DNA of 64,000 nucleotides from Uloborus plumipes (lineage: Eukaryota > Arthropoda > Arachnida > Araneae > Uloboridae), in assembly GCA_038373865.1 (NCBI GenBank), contig JAXGGA010001677.1:80056-144055 (forward strand), read 5' to 3'. Shown here piece after piece: positions 48,051 through 58,685 of the stretch. Position 1 is the first letter of the stretch; each line of letters opens with the position of its first letter. A model generated the notes under the pieces. It was not told where the DNA came from. It searched no databases and saw nothing but the letters and a program-made list of their open reading frames with translations. The position numbers and the translations under genes are program-made.

Positions 48051-48530
48051 TTAAAAACTTATTTAAAGATTATTTTCTAAATCGTCTTTAAGGTTTTTAA
48101 TTATTCCAAACACCCTTTTCCAAAAGGCTAAAATTATGGAAACAAGCGATTTTCTTGTGTAAAGAGTAAGCTATTGATTAATATTATAGAAACTAAAAAA
48201 ACGCATTCTGTAAAACTGGTGCACGGCATTTTTCGTTAAACAAAATAGATCATTGTTTTTTATAACTGATTTTTGGAAATATTTTCTCTGGCATAAACTT
48301 TAAAATCTAAGCAGAAAACATTAAACTAAGGATGATTTTTCAAAAGTGAAAAGCAAAAGCGCATGACAAGAGTAAGAGGCATAGTTTGGTAAATGTAAAT
48401 GTAAAATTACCATATTACGGTACTTTTCAATATTGGGTGCCTATGTATTTTTTGTACTATATTCATTCAGTCTCTACGGAGAGTGTTGGCACTAGTTCTG
48501 GAAGAATTGCTGCTTTTTAGTATACGACTT
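48051..48530. other. Sequence without recognised feature
   Basis: No feature supported. Confidence 0.45.
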
Positions 48531-48583
48531 CACTGCAAAAAATGAACCGTTGTTTCTACATACTGGCAACCGAGGTTCCAATA

Positions 48584-49995
48584 CACACTGCTCGACATTG
48601 AAAATGCAACACCAAGAAGGAGTGGTCAGAAATTCATGCAAATTTTACCGTAGACGCACGTCACTGAGTTATGCAAATGATATGAAATGCGCAGCTCTCC
48701 GACGCACGTGAAGTAAGATATAAGAGAATGAAGTTGAAAAGTGGGCTATGTTCATGTTGGTTTTTCTGCCAGACTAATTATCGGAGAAATCTGGTTTTTG
48801 TCTCGAAGGATACGTGTGATAGGAGGAAATGCCACGCCGTCCTCAACGAACACACTTCCAGCATATAGACGACTTTACAAGGGGTATGGTGATCGGACTG
48901 AGAAGGGGAGGTTGGTCCATATGTCAAATTGCAGCTGATACCCACATGGATGCAAGCACTGTGCATCGGCTGCGTCGGAGATGGTTGGAAAGAGGAAATG
49001 TAGCCACATTGAGGGGTGCAGGTGCAGCCAGAGTGACGTCAGACCGCTTGGATCGACGGATTCACCGACAAGCTGTGGCGGACCCGCAAGTCACTTGTAC
49101 GTCGATTCTGCAGCACGTGCAAGGTACCCTGGATGTTCCTGTGTCGACCAGAACCGTTTCCCGTCGACTGGTTGCACGTGGCCTGCAATCACGGCGCCCG
49201 CTAAGAAGACTGCCATTGACCTCACAGCACAGACTCCAACGTTTGAAATGGTGCCGGACCAGAGCGACGTGGATGGCAGAATGGCAAACCGTAGTGTTCT
49301 CAGATGAATCCCGCTTCTGTTTGTCCAGCGATAGTCATCGCGTACGTGTGTGGCGTCGACGTGGAGAAAGATCGAATCCGGCAGTAGCTGTGGAACGCCC
49401 CACAGCGCGACAACGTGGCATAATGGTTTGGGGCGCTATTCCGTATCACCTCTAGTTCGTATTCGGGGCACTATGACGGCCCAACGATATGTAGATAATG
49501 TACTGCGGCCGGTGGCAATCCCCTACCTTCAGGGTCTGCCAAATGCAATTTTTCAACAGGATAACGCCCGGCCTCACAGTGCTCGAATCAGCCAACATGC
49601 TCTACGAGGTGTACAGATGCTTTCCTGGCCACCATACTCTCCTGACTTGTTACCAATCGAACATGTGTGGGACGTGATTGGACACCGTTTGCAGAACCTG
49701 CCACTGCCTCGTTCAGAGGACGAACTGTAGCAAATGGTTGAAAGGGAATGGAGTGCCATCCCTCAGGACACCATTCGCAGGCTTATTGACTCCATGCCTA
49801 GACGTGTTTCTTCGTGCATCGCTGTCCGCGGTGGTCCTACTTCTTACTGAGCCGACGCCGTCCTCGCTCTAAATTTTGCTTATTTATTTTGAAATAATTA
49901 TCACTTATTGTTCCATGCTGTCTCTGTCTTCTTACCAAATTTCATCAATTTCTGACCACACCTTCTTGGTGTTGCATTTTCAATGTCGAGCAGTG
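48584..49995 (+). mobile_element. Tc1-family transposon, nearly complete
   Basis: About 1.41 kb. Both ends read CACTGCTCGACATTGAAAAT and continue GCAACACCAAGAAGG, one mismatch in about 49 bp; the left end has two extra bases (CA). TA lies at both borders (48582-48583, 49996-49997). One transposase gene fills the middle. The G/C content and high identity of the ends contrast with the A/T-rich host sequence, consistent with a recent arrival. Confidence 0.93.
48829..49850 (+). pseudogene. Tc1 transposase, one frameshift and one stop
   Basis: It would cut and paste its own element. N-terminal paired-like HTH region: TRGMVIGLRRGGWSICQIA, DASTVHRLRRRW. Second HTH: VSTRTVSRRLVARGLQ. The catalytic triad is readable as DD34E: D in VFSDESRFCL, D in FQQDNARPHSA, E in PPYSPDLLPIEHVWD. 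Damage: the frame breaks after VWGAIPYH (about 49450) and resumes in another phase at LVRIRGTMTAQRYVD. An in-frame TAG follows SEDEL at 49728, after which QMVEREWSAIPQDTIRRLID and GGPTSY continue to the stop at 49850. About 340 residues overall, the normal Tc1 length. Otherwise well preserved, so inactivation is recent. Confidence 0.92.
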
Positions 49996-50407
49996 TAAAA
50001 CTGTAAAATGCACAGTAATAAACTGCAAAACTAGCAATTTTAGTTTCTTACTGTAAAGTTAGGAATTTTAGAGTTGTTTGCCGTAAAATTTAGCTGTATT
50101 ATGTTGTAAAATGCACGGTAATAAACTAAAATGAGCAATTTTACTGTTTATGACTGTAAAATAAGCAATTTTACAGTTTAGTACTGTAAAATGCTGCAGG
50201 TGCGGAGGGTTATAGCACTAAATCGTTTTATCGTTACAAATTTTTTCTTACAATTCTACAGTAAGCAGATTTCGCCATAGTACGCGCTGAAAGTCATAAC
50301 TTTTCAAGTAATAATTTCTTCTGTGTTAACACTAAGTACGTGTTTTTTCAGTACTTACTATGTTTCAAGCATATGTAATAATAAACGCAATTGTTATTTT
50401 ATTATCC

Positions 50408-50590
50408 TTACTATTACCATCACTATTATTATTATTATTATTACTACTATTAATATTATTACTTTTATTATTATCATTATTGTTATTATTATTATTATTT
50501 TTATTATCATCATTATCATTACTATTAATTATTATTATTGCAAATATTATTGTAACTATTGTTATTATTAATATTATCATTGTTATTACT
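50408..50590. repeat. Imperfect (ATT)n microsatellite
   Basis: ATT/ATC/ACT trinucleotides over about 180 bp, less pure than the arrays at 28.6 and 34.5 kb. It lies about 80 bp before the candidate terminal exon's acceptor. The frames on it are spurious. Confidence 0.9.
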
Positions 50591-50667
50591 TGATTCTACA
50601 AAATGCTTATCAGTTTTTGTTGAATGTCTCAACTAAAAGTCAGTTTGTTAAGTTCTTTTTATTTTAG

Positions 50668-50894
50668 GTGAAAGCTTTATCTGCTACCTTGACAGAATCA
50701 AGTCTTTAGCGCAAGTTCCAGTGTTACAACTCATCAAGATTGAGGACCATTCACGTGTTCGAAATTTTTACGTTCTCTTAGACAGCTTTCAAAGAAAGAA
50801 CAAGATGAGAAAAAGGAGGAAGGCGAAAAAGAAAATGGCCAAAAACTTGCTTCGAGAAGAGGAATTCCTGACGAACCTAATTTCAAACTTCTAA
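50668..50894 (+). CDS. Candidate 3'-terminal coding exon of an unrecognised gene
   Basis: Upstream signals are canonical: a branch-point-like CTCAACTAAAAG, the pyrimidine tract GTTCTTTTTATTTTAG, then the exon at 50668. If GT completes a split codon, the frame gives 74 codons: ESFICYLDRIKSLAQVPVLQ, LIKIEDHSRVRNFYVLLDSF, a strongly basic stretch QRKNKMRKRRKAKKKMAKNL, and LREEEFLTNLISNF followed by TAA (50892-50894). Residue use is varied and protein-like, unlike the low-complexity frames around it. No transposon signature overlaps it. The basic run could be a nuclear-localisation or heparin-binding segment. The first AATAAA downstream is at 51320. No upstream exon was found with confidence. I do not recognise the family. 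Confidence 0.6.
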
Positions 50895-51621
50895 CTTTCT
50901 CTCAAACGATGGAAAAAAAAGAGAAAAAAAGAAAGAAAGAAAAACTCTGCTTTTTCTGAGATGCGATTTATTTATTTATCGTGAAATTTGCTATGAAATA
51001 CACAAAGTTCAAATAATTAAGAATCGCTTGCATGTTTAAATTAGACTGAAATATAATAGTAAAATGCGATGTAGAAAATCTTTCTTAAATGTCGTTTAGA
51101 TTTTTAGTGTGGCAGAAAGATTTTTAGTGTGGCAGTGTGGTGTTCAAATCAAAGCTTAAGAATTCGTAGACAAGAATTTAATACAAAGAAAGTACACAAT
51201 TCCAGATATAATCCTCTTAAATAGAAAAATATTCTAAAAATTAAGAAAAGTAACTTTAATTATGAAAAAAAAAAGAAAAAAATAATAGTATAAAATATTA
51301 CAAATGCTTTATATTTATGAATAAAGTAGAATACTATGATTGCAAAAGTTATAGCTTAAGTTTTTTTTAGGGTTTTCGATTTAAAAAAACATTACTTGTT
51401 CAAATGAAGATATTGTTATTTTTATTAAAAAAAAAATTTTTTTTTGGTCTTGGTTTCATGTGTTTTACAAGAATTAATTTACAGTTTTTAATGTAAAGTT
51501 CTGCAAAGAAATTTAATACAACTTTCAAGACCAATAACACACCAGTAAATTTATTTATTGGACTAATTCTATTAAAATGTTTAAAATATAATCATTCGTA
51601 ACAACCGTGTTCAAAAGTTTA
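50895..51621 (+). other. Possible 3' UTR, then AT-rich sequence
   Basis: If the exon is real, 50895 to about 51340 would be its 3' UTR, with AATAAA at 51320-51325. A short direct repeat, GATTTTTAGTGTGGCAG, occurs twice at about 51099 and 51119. No other feature. Confidence 0.35.
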
Positions 51622-51819
51622 ACCCTTTATACCCCGACGGGATTCAAAAGTCCTGCTTACAATAATTTAGTATTATGAATCCTATATGGCGGGAATAATG
51701 ATGAAAGGTTAAGTACCATTCCTTGTACTTATCTAAAAAGGCCAACAGATGGTTATCTGCAATCGGAAACAGTTTTCTTAGGGGCTCTAGGGCGTAGGGG
51801 ACTTTAGACCCTACTGATT

Positions 51820-52418
51820 GGGCAGTGGTAGCCCGATCGGTGAGGCGTCGGACTCGTGAACGGAGGGACTCGGGTTCGAACCACAGCCGATCAAAGATCC
51901 ATCGTCTTGATTAATGGTGGCTGGGGGACGTTGAAAATGTCGTGACATTTCATTTCATTTCACCCTCCAGGGTCCACCGTACCTACCAGCTTCGTGGTTT
52001 AACCGGGATAGGGCCCTGAAGAGCGCTCTGTTCATAATTTTGAACCAGAACCTAGGGTCGAGCAAACCATAGGCCCTAGCACCCCCAGAGGTATCGTTTC
52101 ACTTGGAGGACTTTGTGACCACGACATTTTTAACGCCTCCCAGTCACCATTAATCAAGACGGTGGATCTTTGATCGGCTGGGATCGAACCCGGGTCCTTT
52201 CGGACACGAGTCCGATGCCTTACCGATCGGGCCACCACGGCCCTAATGTCGTGGACACAAAGTCCTCCAAGTGAAACGATACCTCAGGGGGTTCTGGGCC
52301 AAGGGTTTGCTCGACCCTAGGTTCTGGTTCAAAAAGAACAGAGCGCTCTTCAGGGTCCCATCACGGTTAAACCACGAGTTGTGCTAGGTACGGGGGACCC
52401 TGGAGTGTGTGATGTGTG
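51820..52418 (+). mobile_element. tRNA-derived SINE family 2, interrupted by its own kind
   Basis: The head has a tRNA-like A box (GTAGCCCGATCGGTGAGG) and B box (CTCGGGTTCGAACCACAG). The body CAAAGATCCATCGTCTTGAT ... GACGTTGAAAATGTCGTG resumes after the inserted copy at 52245 with AATGTCGTGGACACAAAGTC, ACGATACCTC, GCTCGACCCTAGGTTCTGG and CAGAGCGCTCTTCAGGG. Pol III-type internal promoter; LINE-dependent mobility is inferred from the tRNA-head structure. Confidence 0.8.
51945..52244 (-). mobile_element. Full-length SINE family 2 inserted in reverse
   Basis: Complete 300-bp copy. The tRNA-like head on the minus strand is at about 52168-52244 (GGCCCGATCGGTAAGGCATC; B box ACCCGGGTTCGATCCCAGC). 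The body matches the host copy. The 3' tail is GAAAT repeated about three times at 51948-51962. The 9-bp duplication AATGTCGTG stands on both sides (51936-51944, 52245-52253). The reverse-strand open frame over it is not a protein gene. Confidence 0.88.
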
Positions 52419-52687
52419 AAAACCCTACTGATTTACAAAATGTGCTAAATTAATTTGGGACACAAAGGGCTAAAGCTATTTTTGTGTGGCTTAAGTTCAA
52501 ACGATATGAAATATAAACTAAGGTCCACATACCATTAAAAAAAAATGGATTACGTGACTCTCATTTTCTCCGAACTATAAAGTGAATAAAACTAATGCTA
52601 AATCATAACAAAGTGAAGTTAATAACTATTGAATAAATAAATTTATAAATAAAAAAAAAAAATAAAAAAAAACACGAAGTAAATAAG

Positions 52688-52826
52688 TGTCATGTGTAAT
52701 ATTTTATTACACATTCCATTTGTTAAAATTTGGATTTTGTTCCTTTTACTTTGGTTTTCTTATTTGTGTACGGCCAATCATTTCATAAATTCTTTTAGAT
52801 TATAAATAACTAATCACTATACGACA
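52688..52826 (+). repeat. 5' LTR, internally deleted
   Basis: 139 bp. It matches the first about 75 bp and last about 65 bp of the 893-bp 3' LTR but jumps from GGTTTTCTT to ATTTGTGTACGG. In the 3' LTR the deleted middle is bounded by a TTTTCTT word on each side (about 55380 and 56133), which suggests deletion between short direct repeats. Confidence 0.88.
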
Positions 52827-53160
52827 TTTGGTGCTCGTGCCTTTCCTTTACTATTTGGGCTGTGTCGATTTTTTTTTTGTCTGCTATGTGTTTTCTTAAT
52901 CTTTTTGCTATTCATTTTTTTCTTTGGGTGCTCACGGTACCGTGTCCTGTTATAATTATAAAAAAAAAAAATAAATTAAAAAAATAAAAAATAAATAAAA
53001 ATAATAAATAAGACTGAAGAAATTTATTAAATTTCCTGAGTGTTGATGGTTGATCATCTCCTGCTATTGTTCATCATCTGCATTTGATCCTGTTTCTTCT
53101 GCTGGGATGACTTAATAAGTTCTGCCATCGATTCTTACGTCACTGAGGTGTGTCTGCCTT

Positions 53161-53300
53161 CCTGATGTGTGCTGCTGCTTCAAAATCTTCGTGTTGTGCC
53201 ATCCTTTCCTCCGGTTCCCCCTGATGATATCCTTCCTGATGTGTGCTGCTGCTTCAAAATTTCTTCGTGTTGTGCCATCCTTTCCTGATGATATCTGCGT
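53161..53300 (+). repeat. 74-bp direct repeat in the LTR element interior
   Basis: CCTGATGTGTGCTGCTGCTT starts at 53161 and 53235, each followed by CAAAAT(TT)CTTCGTGTTGTGCC and ATCCTTTCCT. The frames here (53112-53436) are short and carry no retroelement domain. Confidence 0.85.
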
Positions 53301-55305
53301 GTTCGGTACACTGCGGTTTACCTTTTCCATCGAAAACGATTCTTTTCATCGTTCGCGCCGTGTGTTGCTCGTGCTTGTCGAACGCTTGTTGGTGCTTTGT
53401 GGTGTGAATCATACGGATAACTGTGATGCGACCTGATCAATCGGCTACACAGTATGATCATCATTAATCGCGCTTTTTTGATGAACCTTTTGCATCATTC
53501 CGTCAGTGTGTCAGCAAGTTTAACAAACTTCAATACCACATGTGTCATCGGACATCATTTGTCATCGGGATCACAAATTCCTGCCTTTTCAACTAATTTT
53601 TCTTCTGAACTAGTACAACATTTTTTAAAATCTGTTTACATGAACTTTTTTTAACGGCTGAAACATTTTGTAGTTTTGCTGAATAGTTGATATTTACATA
53701 GTTGGTGATTAGTTTTGATTGGTTGCAGCGTTTTTCTCCACATTTTCTCCTTTTTAAATAATGTGTTATGAGACTTTAATTCGTTTCTTTGCTCTGACAT
53801 CAAATCTCCTTTTGAAAATTTTGTTGATGGTTTTAATTTAACTACAACTATTAAAAAAAAAGAAAAGAAAAATATCTACATTGAAGTCATTGATTTAATT
53901 TTGTTTTTGTCCCCTCTTATCATTGCCTGAAATTTTATTATTCAAATTGTATGATTTATGTGTGTTTTTAGTCAGTGTGTGCTTTCTCACAATAAGCAGC
54001 ATTTGACGGGTTCCCTTCGCAAGATGTTGGGAATTAATTTATCCAGTATAAACAAAAATACGGAAGGAGGTGTACTGCACTTCAATTTTTTAAAATATTT
54101 TTAGTTCACTGAAACTGAAGATAAAAATAATTTTAATTATTTTAAATTTATATGTTAATTGTTCTGTGCTTTGAATATTGTTGGGTGACAAAATTTTTTA
54201 GTTTGATAACTGCTGTGGGTTTTGTTTTCAAAAAAAAAAAAAAAAAGTATCCATTCTATTGACATTATATGAGTTCCTAAAACTTTTTCACAGGTCATTT
54301 TCAATTTAGACTTGCATCAATTTTGGTTGTAGCTGTAGTATGCCATTTGGTACTATAGTTCATTTTTGCACTTAGTAATGTTTTCCTTTGAGTAATAAAT
54401 AAAATAAAATTGCTTTTCATGTTGGTACAAATTATAAAAAAATGTGAACATATTTTGAAATATCATTTTGGGTGACGTTGCACATATCAGGGATATTTGA
54501 CTCAATTTGGTGTGTTTTTAGTATCTTTATGGAACTTAATTAATTCTATGCTTTTTATAACAAGTTTAACAGACTACTTGAATACACATACTTGAATTTT
54601 CACATGTTATCATTGATGTTCTGTGTTTTCAACATTAAATATTATTTCCTTACAAAAAAAAAAAAAAAAATCATAAAGGTCAGGTTATTCATGCTGTTTA
54701 ATGATTCCATACTATGTACCTTTCATTTTTAAAGTACTCATGATATTTGTTAGGGTTTAATTATGGATATCTTGCTCGAGTGGGCACGTACTTGATGCCT
54801 GTGTTTACATCTCAAAAGAGTTTAGTTCAATCGTCAGTTAGTTTTGGTAAATGAATTTCTCTGTTTATTTTTAATGAAATCAATTTTGAAGAAAAACAAT
54901 TATTCAATATGATATCGGGTTTTGTGCGGCTGTTGCATGAAGCCATATACCTTTAGGGTTCAATATTGAAGATTTGATTAATCATGTTGTCTAATTAACT
55001 TTTGGGTATTATTTTGTTTGTCGGTCAGTGTGTTTGGTATGACTTAATCAGTTCATGCAGGCATGAACTTTAGTACTAGACAGTTTGAGTCATGTTGGAC
55101 ATTCCTTGCATGTCAACAAAAATTTTACCATTCACTTGAAAATTTTGTTTTTATTGGATCATTGCATATGTATGTTATAATCTGTCTGCCTTGTTTTCTA
55201 TCTTTCATGTTGGCCTTGCTCTCTTTTTCTCCTTTTTTTTTCATTTTTTCTTTTGCCTTTGGCCTTTTCAAAAAAAAAAAAAAAATTCTAATCAAAGGGG
55301 AGTAA

Positions 55306-56198
55306 TGTCATGTGTAATATTTTATTACACATTCCATTTGTTAAAATTTAGATTTTGTTCCTTTTACTTTGGTTTTCTTCCCCGCTCTGAGTTTAAATTC
55401 CCGTTCTTGTTACCATGCATTTTCTGTGGGGACATTTTGGCCATTGGCATCTTGCGGTTTGGAAGAAATGCTTGTTTGATCATTTATCGCTTTTGGCGAC
55501 TTTTTTCCCTCTTCTCCTCTACTCTGTCTTGGCGATGCGCCGTTCTGAGAAACCTGCTTTGGCTCGGCTCTTGGCGAATTCCTTAGTTTCTTATAACCCT
55601 GATGTTAAGCGGGATTTTTTAAGGGGGGCTCTCTCTCTCTCCTCTCTCTCTGCGGCGTGCATTGATATATATTTAAAATGTAGTTGTGGATATTTTGGGC
55701 GGTATGCCTTTTTGCTGCATATCTGCCCTTTAGGTAAATTATTGGAACGTACCGTGAGTTTACTCTTTCCCTTTCAATTTCTTTTTCTATAATTTTTGTT
55801 TCCCTTGTTTTTTTGACCTAACTTTCCCTTGGCAGACTTTTAATGTTTGGTTTAGGCGTGTGATGTTTTCGTTACTTGTGCCTATCTCTGGTCTAAATTA
55901 TTATGCTCGTTTATTTTAGTTGATTATTTTAAATGAATTCTGATGAATGACCTGTATAATACCTTGTGATGAATAAATAAGTTTCTTCAGTTTAAATTTC
56001 TGTTTATTTTCCCATGTGCTCTATCTCGTTAGGGTTAATCTTCCTTTTGTTATGATTAGGGTTATCGACACCTTGCCTATTTAGTTTAGGGTTCGAACTC
56101 TGGGAGTTCAAATTTTTACTTACGATTTTCTTATTTGTGTACGGCCAATCATTTCATAAATTCTTTTAGATTATAAATAACTAACCATTATTACGACA
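55306..56198 (+). repeat. 3' LTR, full length
   Basis: 893 bp from TGTCATGTG to TACGACA. It contains a CTCTCTCTCTCCTC tract near 55630 and, towards the end, GATGAATAAATAAG (about 55968), a likely polyadenylation signal. The frames at 55191-55792 lie in the LTR, show no domain and are not called. Confidence 0.88.
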
Positions 56199-56489
56199 AT
56201 AAGTAAATAAAAAGTAATGATAATAATAAAATAAGATGAACAAGGAAAATAGTAAATTAAAATCATTTCAAGTGCTGCGATTTACTTTACAACACGATTA
56301 AAATCCGCTATTTAACAAAAAATGAAGCAGTTATTAAGATACATTAAAACACGCTTTTTCATGAAATATCTTTGGAGTCTTTAAAATGTAAAATAACAGT
56401 TACGAATTACCTTGAAACTTTAAACAAGAACTACAATGTATATATATTGGAAAAATGTTTATATCACTGAATTTTTCTATTATCAAATT

Positions 56490-56960
56490 TAGCCGGGCAC
56501 CTTGTCTAGTGGTTGGAGTGACCTGTTCGAATCCCGGCTCTGATACGGATGCACTTTCACTGTCTCATGTCCTTGTCCTTTCTCTGTGTGAATGCGAGGG
56601 TTGGGAATGGTTGCTTGGCCTATTCAGGGTCTTATCGTATGTGTGTTGAGCTACATCGGACTTCCACCTTAATGGTGCTTGTAAAAACAGAAGCCGTACC
56701 AATTGATCCATAAAACTTATGCGTGTTGAGCTAAATCGTACTTCCACCTTAATGGTACTTGTAAAAACAGAAGCCGTACCAATTGATCCCTAAAACTTAT
56801 GTGTGTTGAGCTAAATCGGACTTCCACCTTAATGGTGCTTGTAAAAACAGAAGCCGTTACAATTGATCCTTAAAACTTATGTGTGTTGAGCTAAATCGGA
56901 CTTCCACCTTAATGGTGCTTCTAAAAACAGAAGCCGTACCAATTGATCCGTAAAACGGGT
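56490..56960 (+). mobile_element. SINE family 1 with tandemly repeated 3' region
   Basis: The tRNA-like head GCACCTTGTCTAGTGGTTGG and B box TGTTCGAATCCCGGC are followed by the family 1 body (CTGTGTGAATGCGAGG, GGTTGCTTGGCC). The last 80 bp, GTGTGTTGAGCTAAATCGG ... AACAGAAGCCGTACCAATTG ... AACTTAT, is present four times, starting at 56641, 56721, 56801 and 56881. Units differ by about 1-5 bases. Another family 1 copy (26830-27115) has one unit. Confidence 0.85.
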
Positions 56961-57141
56961 AGATGCATTTACTCTTGCTCGTGTACCCGAACGGTATAAT
57001 TAACAATAGTATCAACTTTAAGCTTTTATAAACAGATCCTTTAATTTAGATTTTTTTTTTACATATCTTAATTTTCTGATTTAACAGCTTAAACTCAATC
57101 ATTGTTTCTGAGAACGGTGGCTTTTATCAAAGTAAAGGTAC

Positions 57142-57481
57142 GCGGTAAAAATGAATGTTGTTTTTACAGTATAATACATCTAATTTTATGGTAACTAACT
57201 GTAAAAATTGCTAATTTTACAGCAATAAATTGCTAATTTTACAGTCTATCACTGTACATTTTACAATTTTAAACTGGAACTTTTACTGCCAGTATTATAC
57301 TGTTGTTTTTACAGTATAAAACAGCTACTTTTTGCGGCAATAAACTGTGAAATTTCTAACCTTACAGTAAGAAACTGTAAAATTGCTAGTTTTAGTTTAT
57401 TACTGTGCATTTTACTGTTTTAAATTGGAACCTCGGCTGCCAGTATTATACTGTAAAAACAACAGTTAATTTTTTGCAGTG
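57142..57481 (+). mobile_element. ACAGT-rich MITE copy 3
   Basis: From GGTAAAAATGAATGTTG to CAGTTAATTTTTTGCAGTG, with repeated TTTTACAGTATAATAC, ACTGTGCATTTTAC and TAAACTG words. Inverted ends TGTTGTTTTTACAGTATAAT / ATTATACTGTAAAAACAACA pair over about 20 bp. The frame beginning at 57405 starts inside it and is not called. Confidence 0.75.
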
Positions 57482-58685
57482 GAGTTTAGTAAGAAAAGAC
57501 ACTTTTAGTTTTTTTTCTCATCACGCTATACTCTTAAATGTAAAGAAATTATCCCTAATGAGAATAAGATTTAACTTCAAGCGCATTTATTTTACAACAC
57601 CGGAAAATGTTGAGAGGAAATATCTTGCGAAACAAGAAATCTTTCAAACTTTTGCGTCTTGTCAAACTATACTCAAAACGTTTCCCTAACTATTGATTTC
57701 AAATTCATAAATAGTTTAAACAAGAAATAGATTTCGGGAGACTTAAATTTGTAAGCAACAAATCAAAAATCCATGAAACAAAAGAACGTGTTTGAAAGAC
57801 TTGGACGTGGGTTGCTGCATTTTACAGAGAGTAGCATGTCTATATAATTTATTTAAGAAGGGACGGTTTTTATCCGAGCGCTATTTTTGGCGCAGCATCT
57901 TGCGAAAAGAAATGTTTCAAACCGTCTACTTTTATTTTTGATAGGGATGGCGGGAGTACAGTTAACATTTTAGTTTAACTAATTTTACGTAAATCTCTTG
58001 GGAAAAAAATCAGTTAGTTAAAGAAACTAAAAGTCGACATATAACAGTGTATATTTTTAATATTTACGCTCTATCGTTTTTTCTTGTTCTTTTTTTCAGA
58101 GGGGAAGAAGTGGTAGGGAGCGATTGAATCTAGCCAAACTGCAAAATATAACTGATACATTTCATTACACTAAGAAAAACATTAGAAGTCTTAAGCTGGA
58201 TAGGGGGAAGCAAAGATATCCCTAACGTTTACTTTGTAGAAGTTCCGAACTTTTGCATTTTGTCTTTATTGGTGCGCCTGTCTTGAATATGCTGGTTTTA
58301 TGAAGACTTTATGTTTTGTCTTGAGCTTCTTTCATGGTTTTCAATGTCGCAAAGAAAAAAAAAACTTGGGCAGTGCCATAAACAACAATAAATGAGTTAA
58401 GAACTTAAGCAAATTGATCTACAAAATTGAACGGACTATAAAACTAAGATTGCTTTTTAATGGAACATTTCAAATTTTTTATTGGATAGAATATTGATAT
58501 TGACAGCGATACAGCTATTTAGTAGTGTAAAAAAGGAGAAAAAGGAAAGAAAAATACCGCAGTCTTGTCATCAATGGGTTTGATGTGGCTGACGTCAGAA
58601 TAATAGCAAAATTACATTAAAATCATTGAAGTCTGTTGCTGTCGTTAAATTACTCACACATTGGATTCTGATTAGACAATTCTAG
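57482..58685. other. AT-rich sequence without recognised feature
   Basis: One TGACGTCA at 58590-58597. No gene or repeat called. Confidence 0.45.

Larger units (their letters stand above)
48531..50195 (+). mobile_element. ACAGT-rich MITE copy 2, split by a Tc1 element
   Basis: Starts CACTGCAAAAAATGAACCG at 48531 and resumes after the Tc1 element at 49996 with ACTGTAAAATGCACAGTAAT, TTTTACTGTTTATGACTGT and similar words to about 50195. The right inverted end is not found. Non-coding. Confidence 0.65.
51623..52469. mobile_element. piggyBac-like MITE remnant hosting SINEs
   Basis: Left end TTAA|CCCTTTATACCCCG (TTAA at 51619-51622). The right end, GGGACACAAAGGG|CTAA at 52470-52473, pairs with it (CCCTTTRTRYCCC). 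TTAA is mutated on the right. Most of the interior is the nested SINE pair, so the original MITE was about 250 bp. Confidence 0.55.
52688..56198 (+). mobile_element. Non-autonomous LTR retrotransposon
   Basis: Bounded by a perfect 5-bp duplication ATAAG (52683-52687, 56199-56203). LTRs start TGTCATGTGTAATATTTT and end ATTACGACA / CTATACGACA. After the 5' LTR, TGGTGCTCGTGCC could be a tRNA primer site. Before the 3' LTR, AAAGGGGAGTAA is a polypurine tract. The 2.48-kb interior has no gag, protease, reverse transcriptase or integrase frame, only T-rich sequence with A-tracts, so it would depend on another element's enzymes. Confidence 0.88.

Noticed and set aside
48981..49307. 108-codon frame overlapping the Tc1 gene
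   Set aside because: Out-of-phase shadow of the transposase. Reverse-strand frames at 48778 and 49574 likewise.
51818..52244. Functional tRNA genes
   Set aside because: A and B boxes are present, but acceptor stems do not close and identical bodies follow, so these are SINE heads.
55191..55792. Overlapping frames of 131 and 125 codons
   Set aside because: They lie in or across the start of the 3' LTR, are T/F-rich or low-quality, and show no gag, pol or env feature.
57405..57689. 94-codon frame
   Set aside because: Begins inside an ACAGT MITE and has no domain character.
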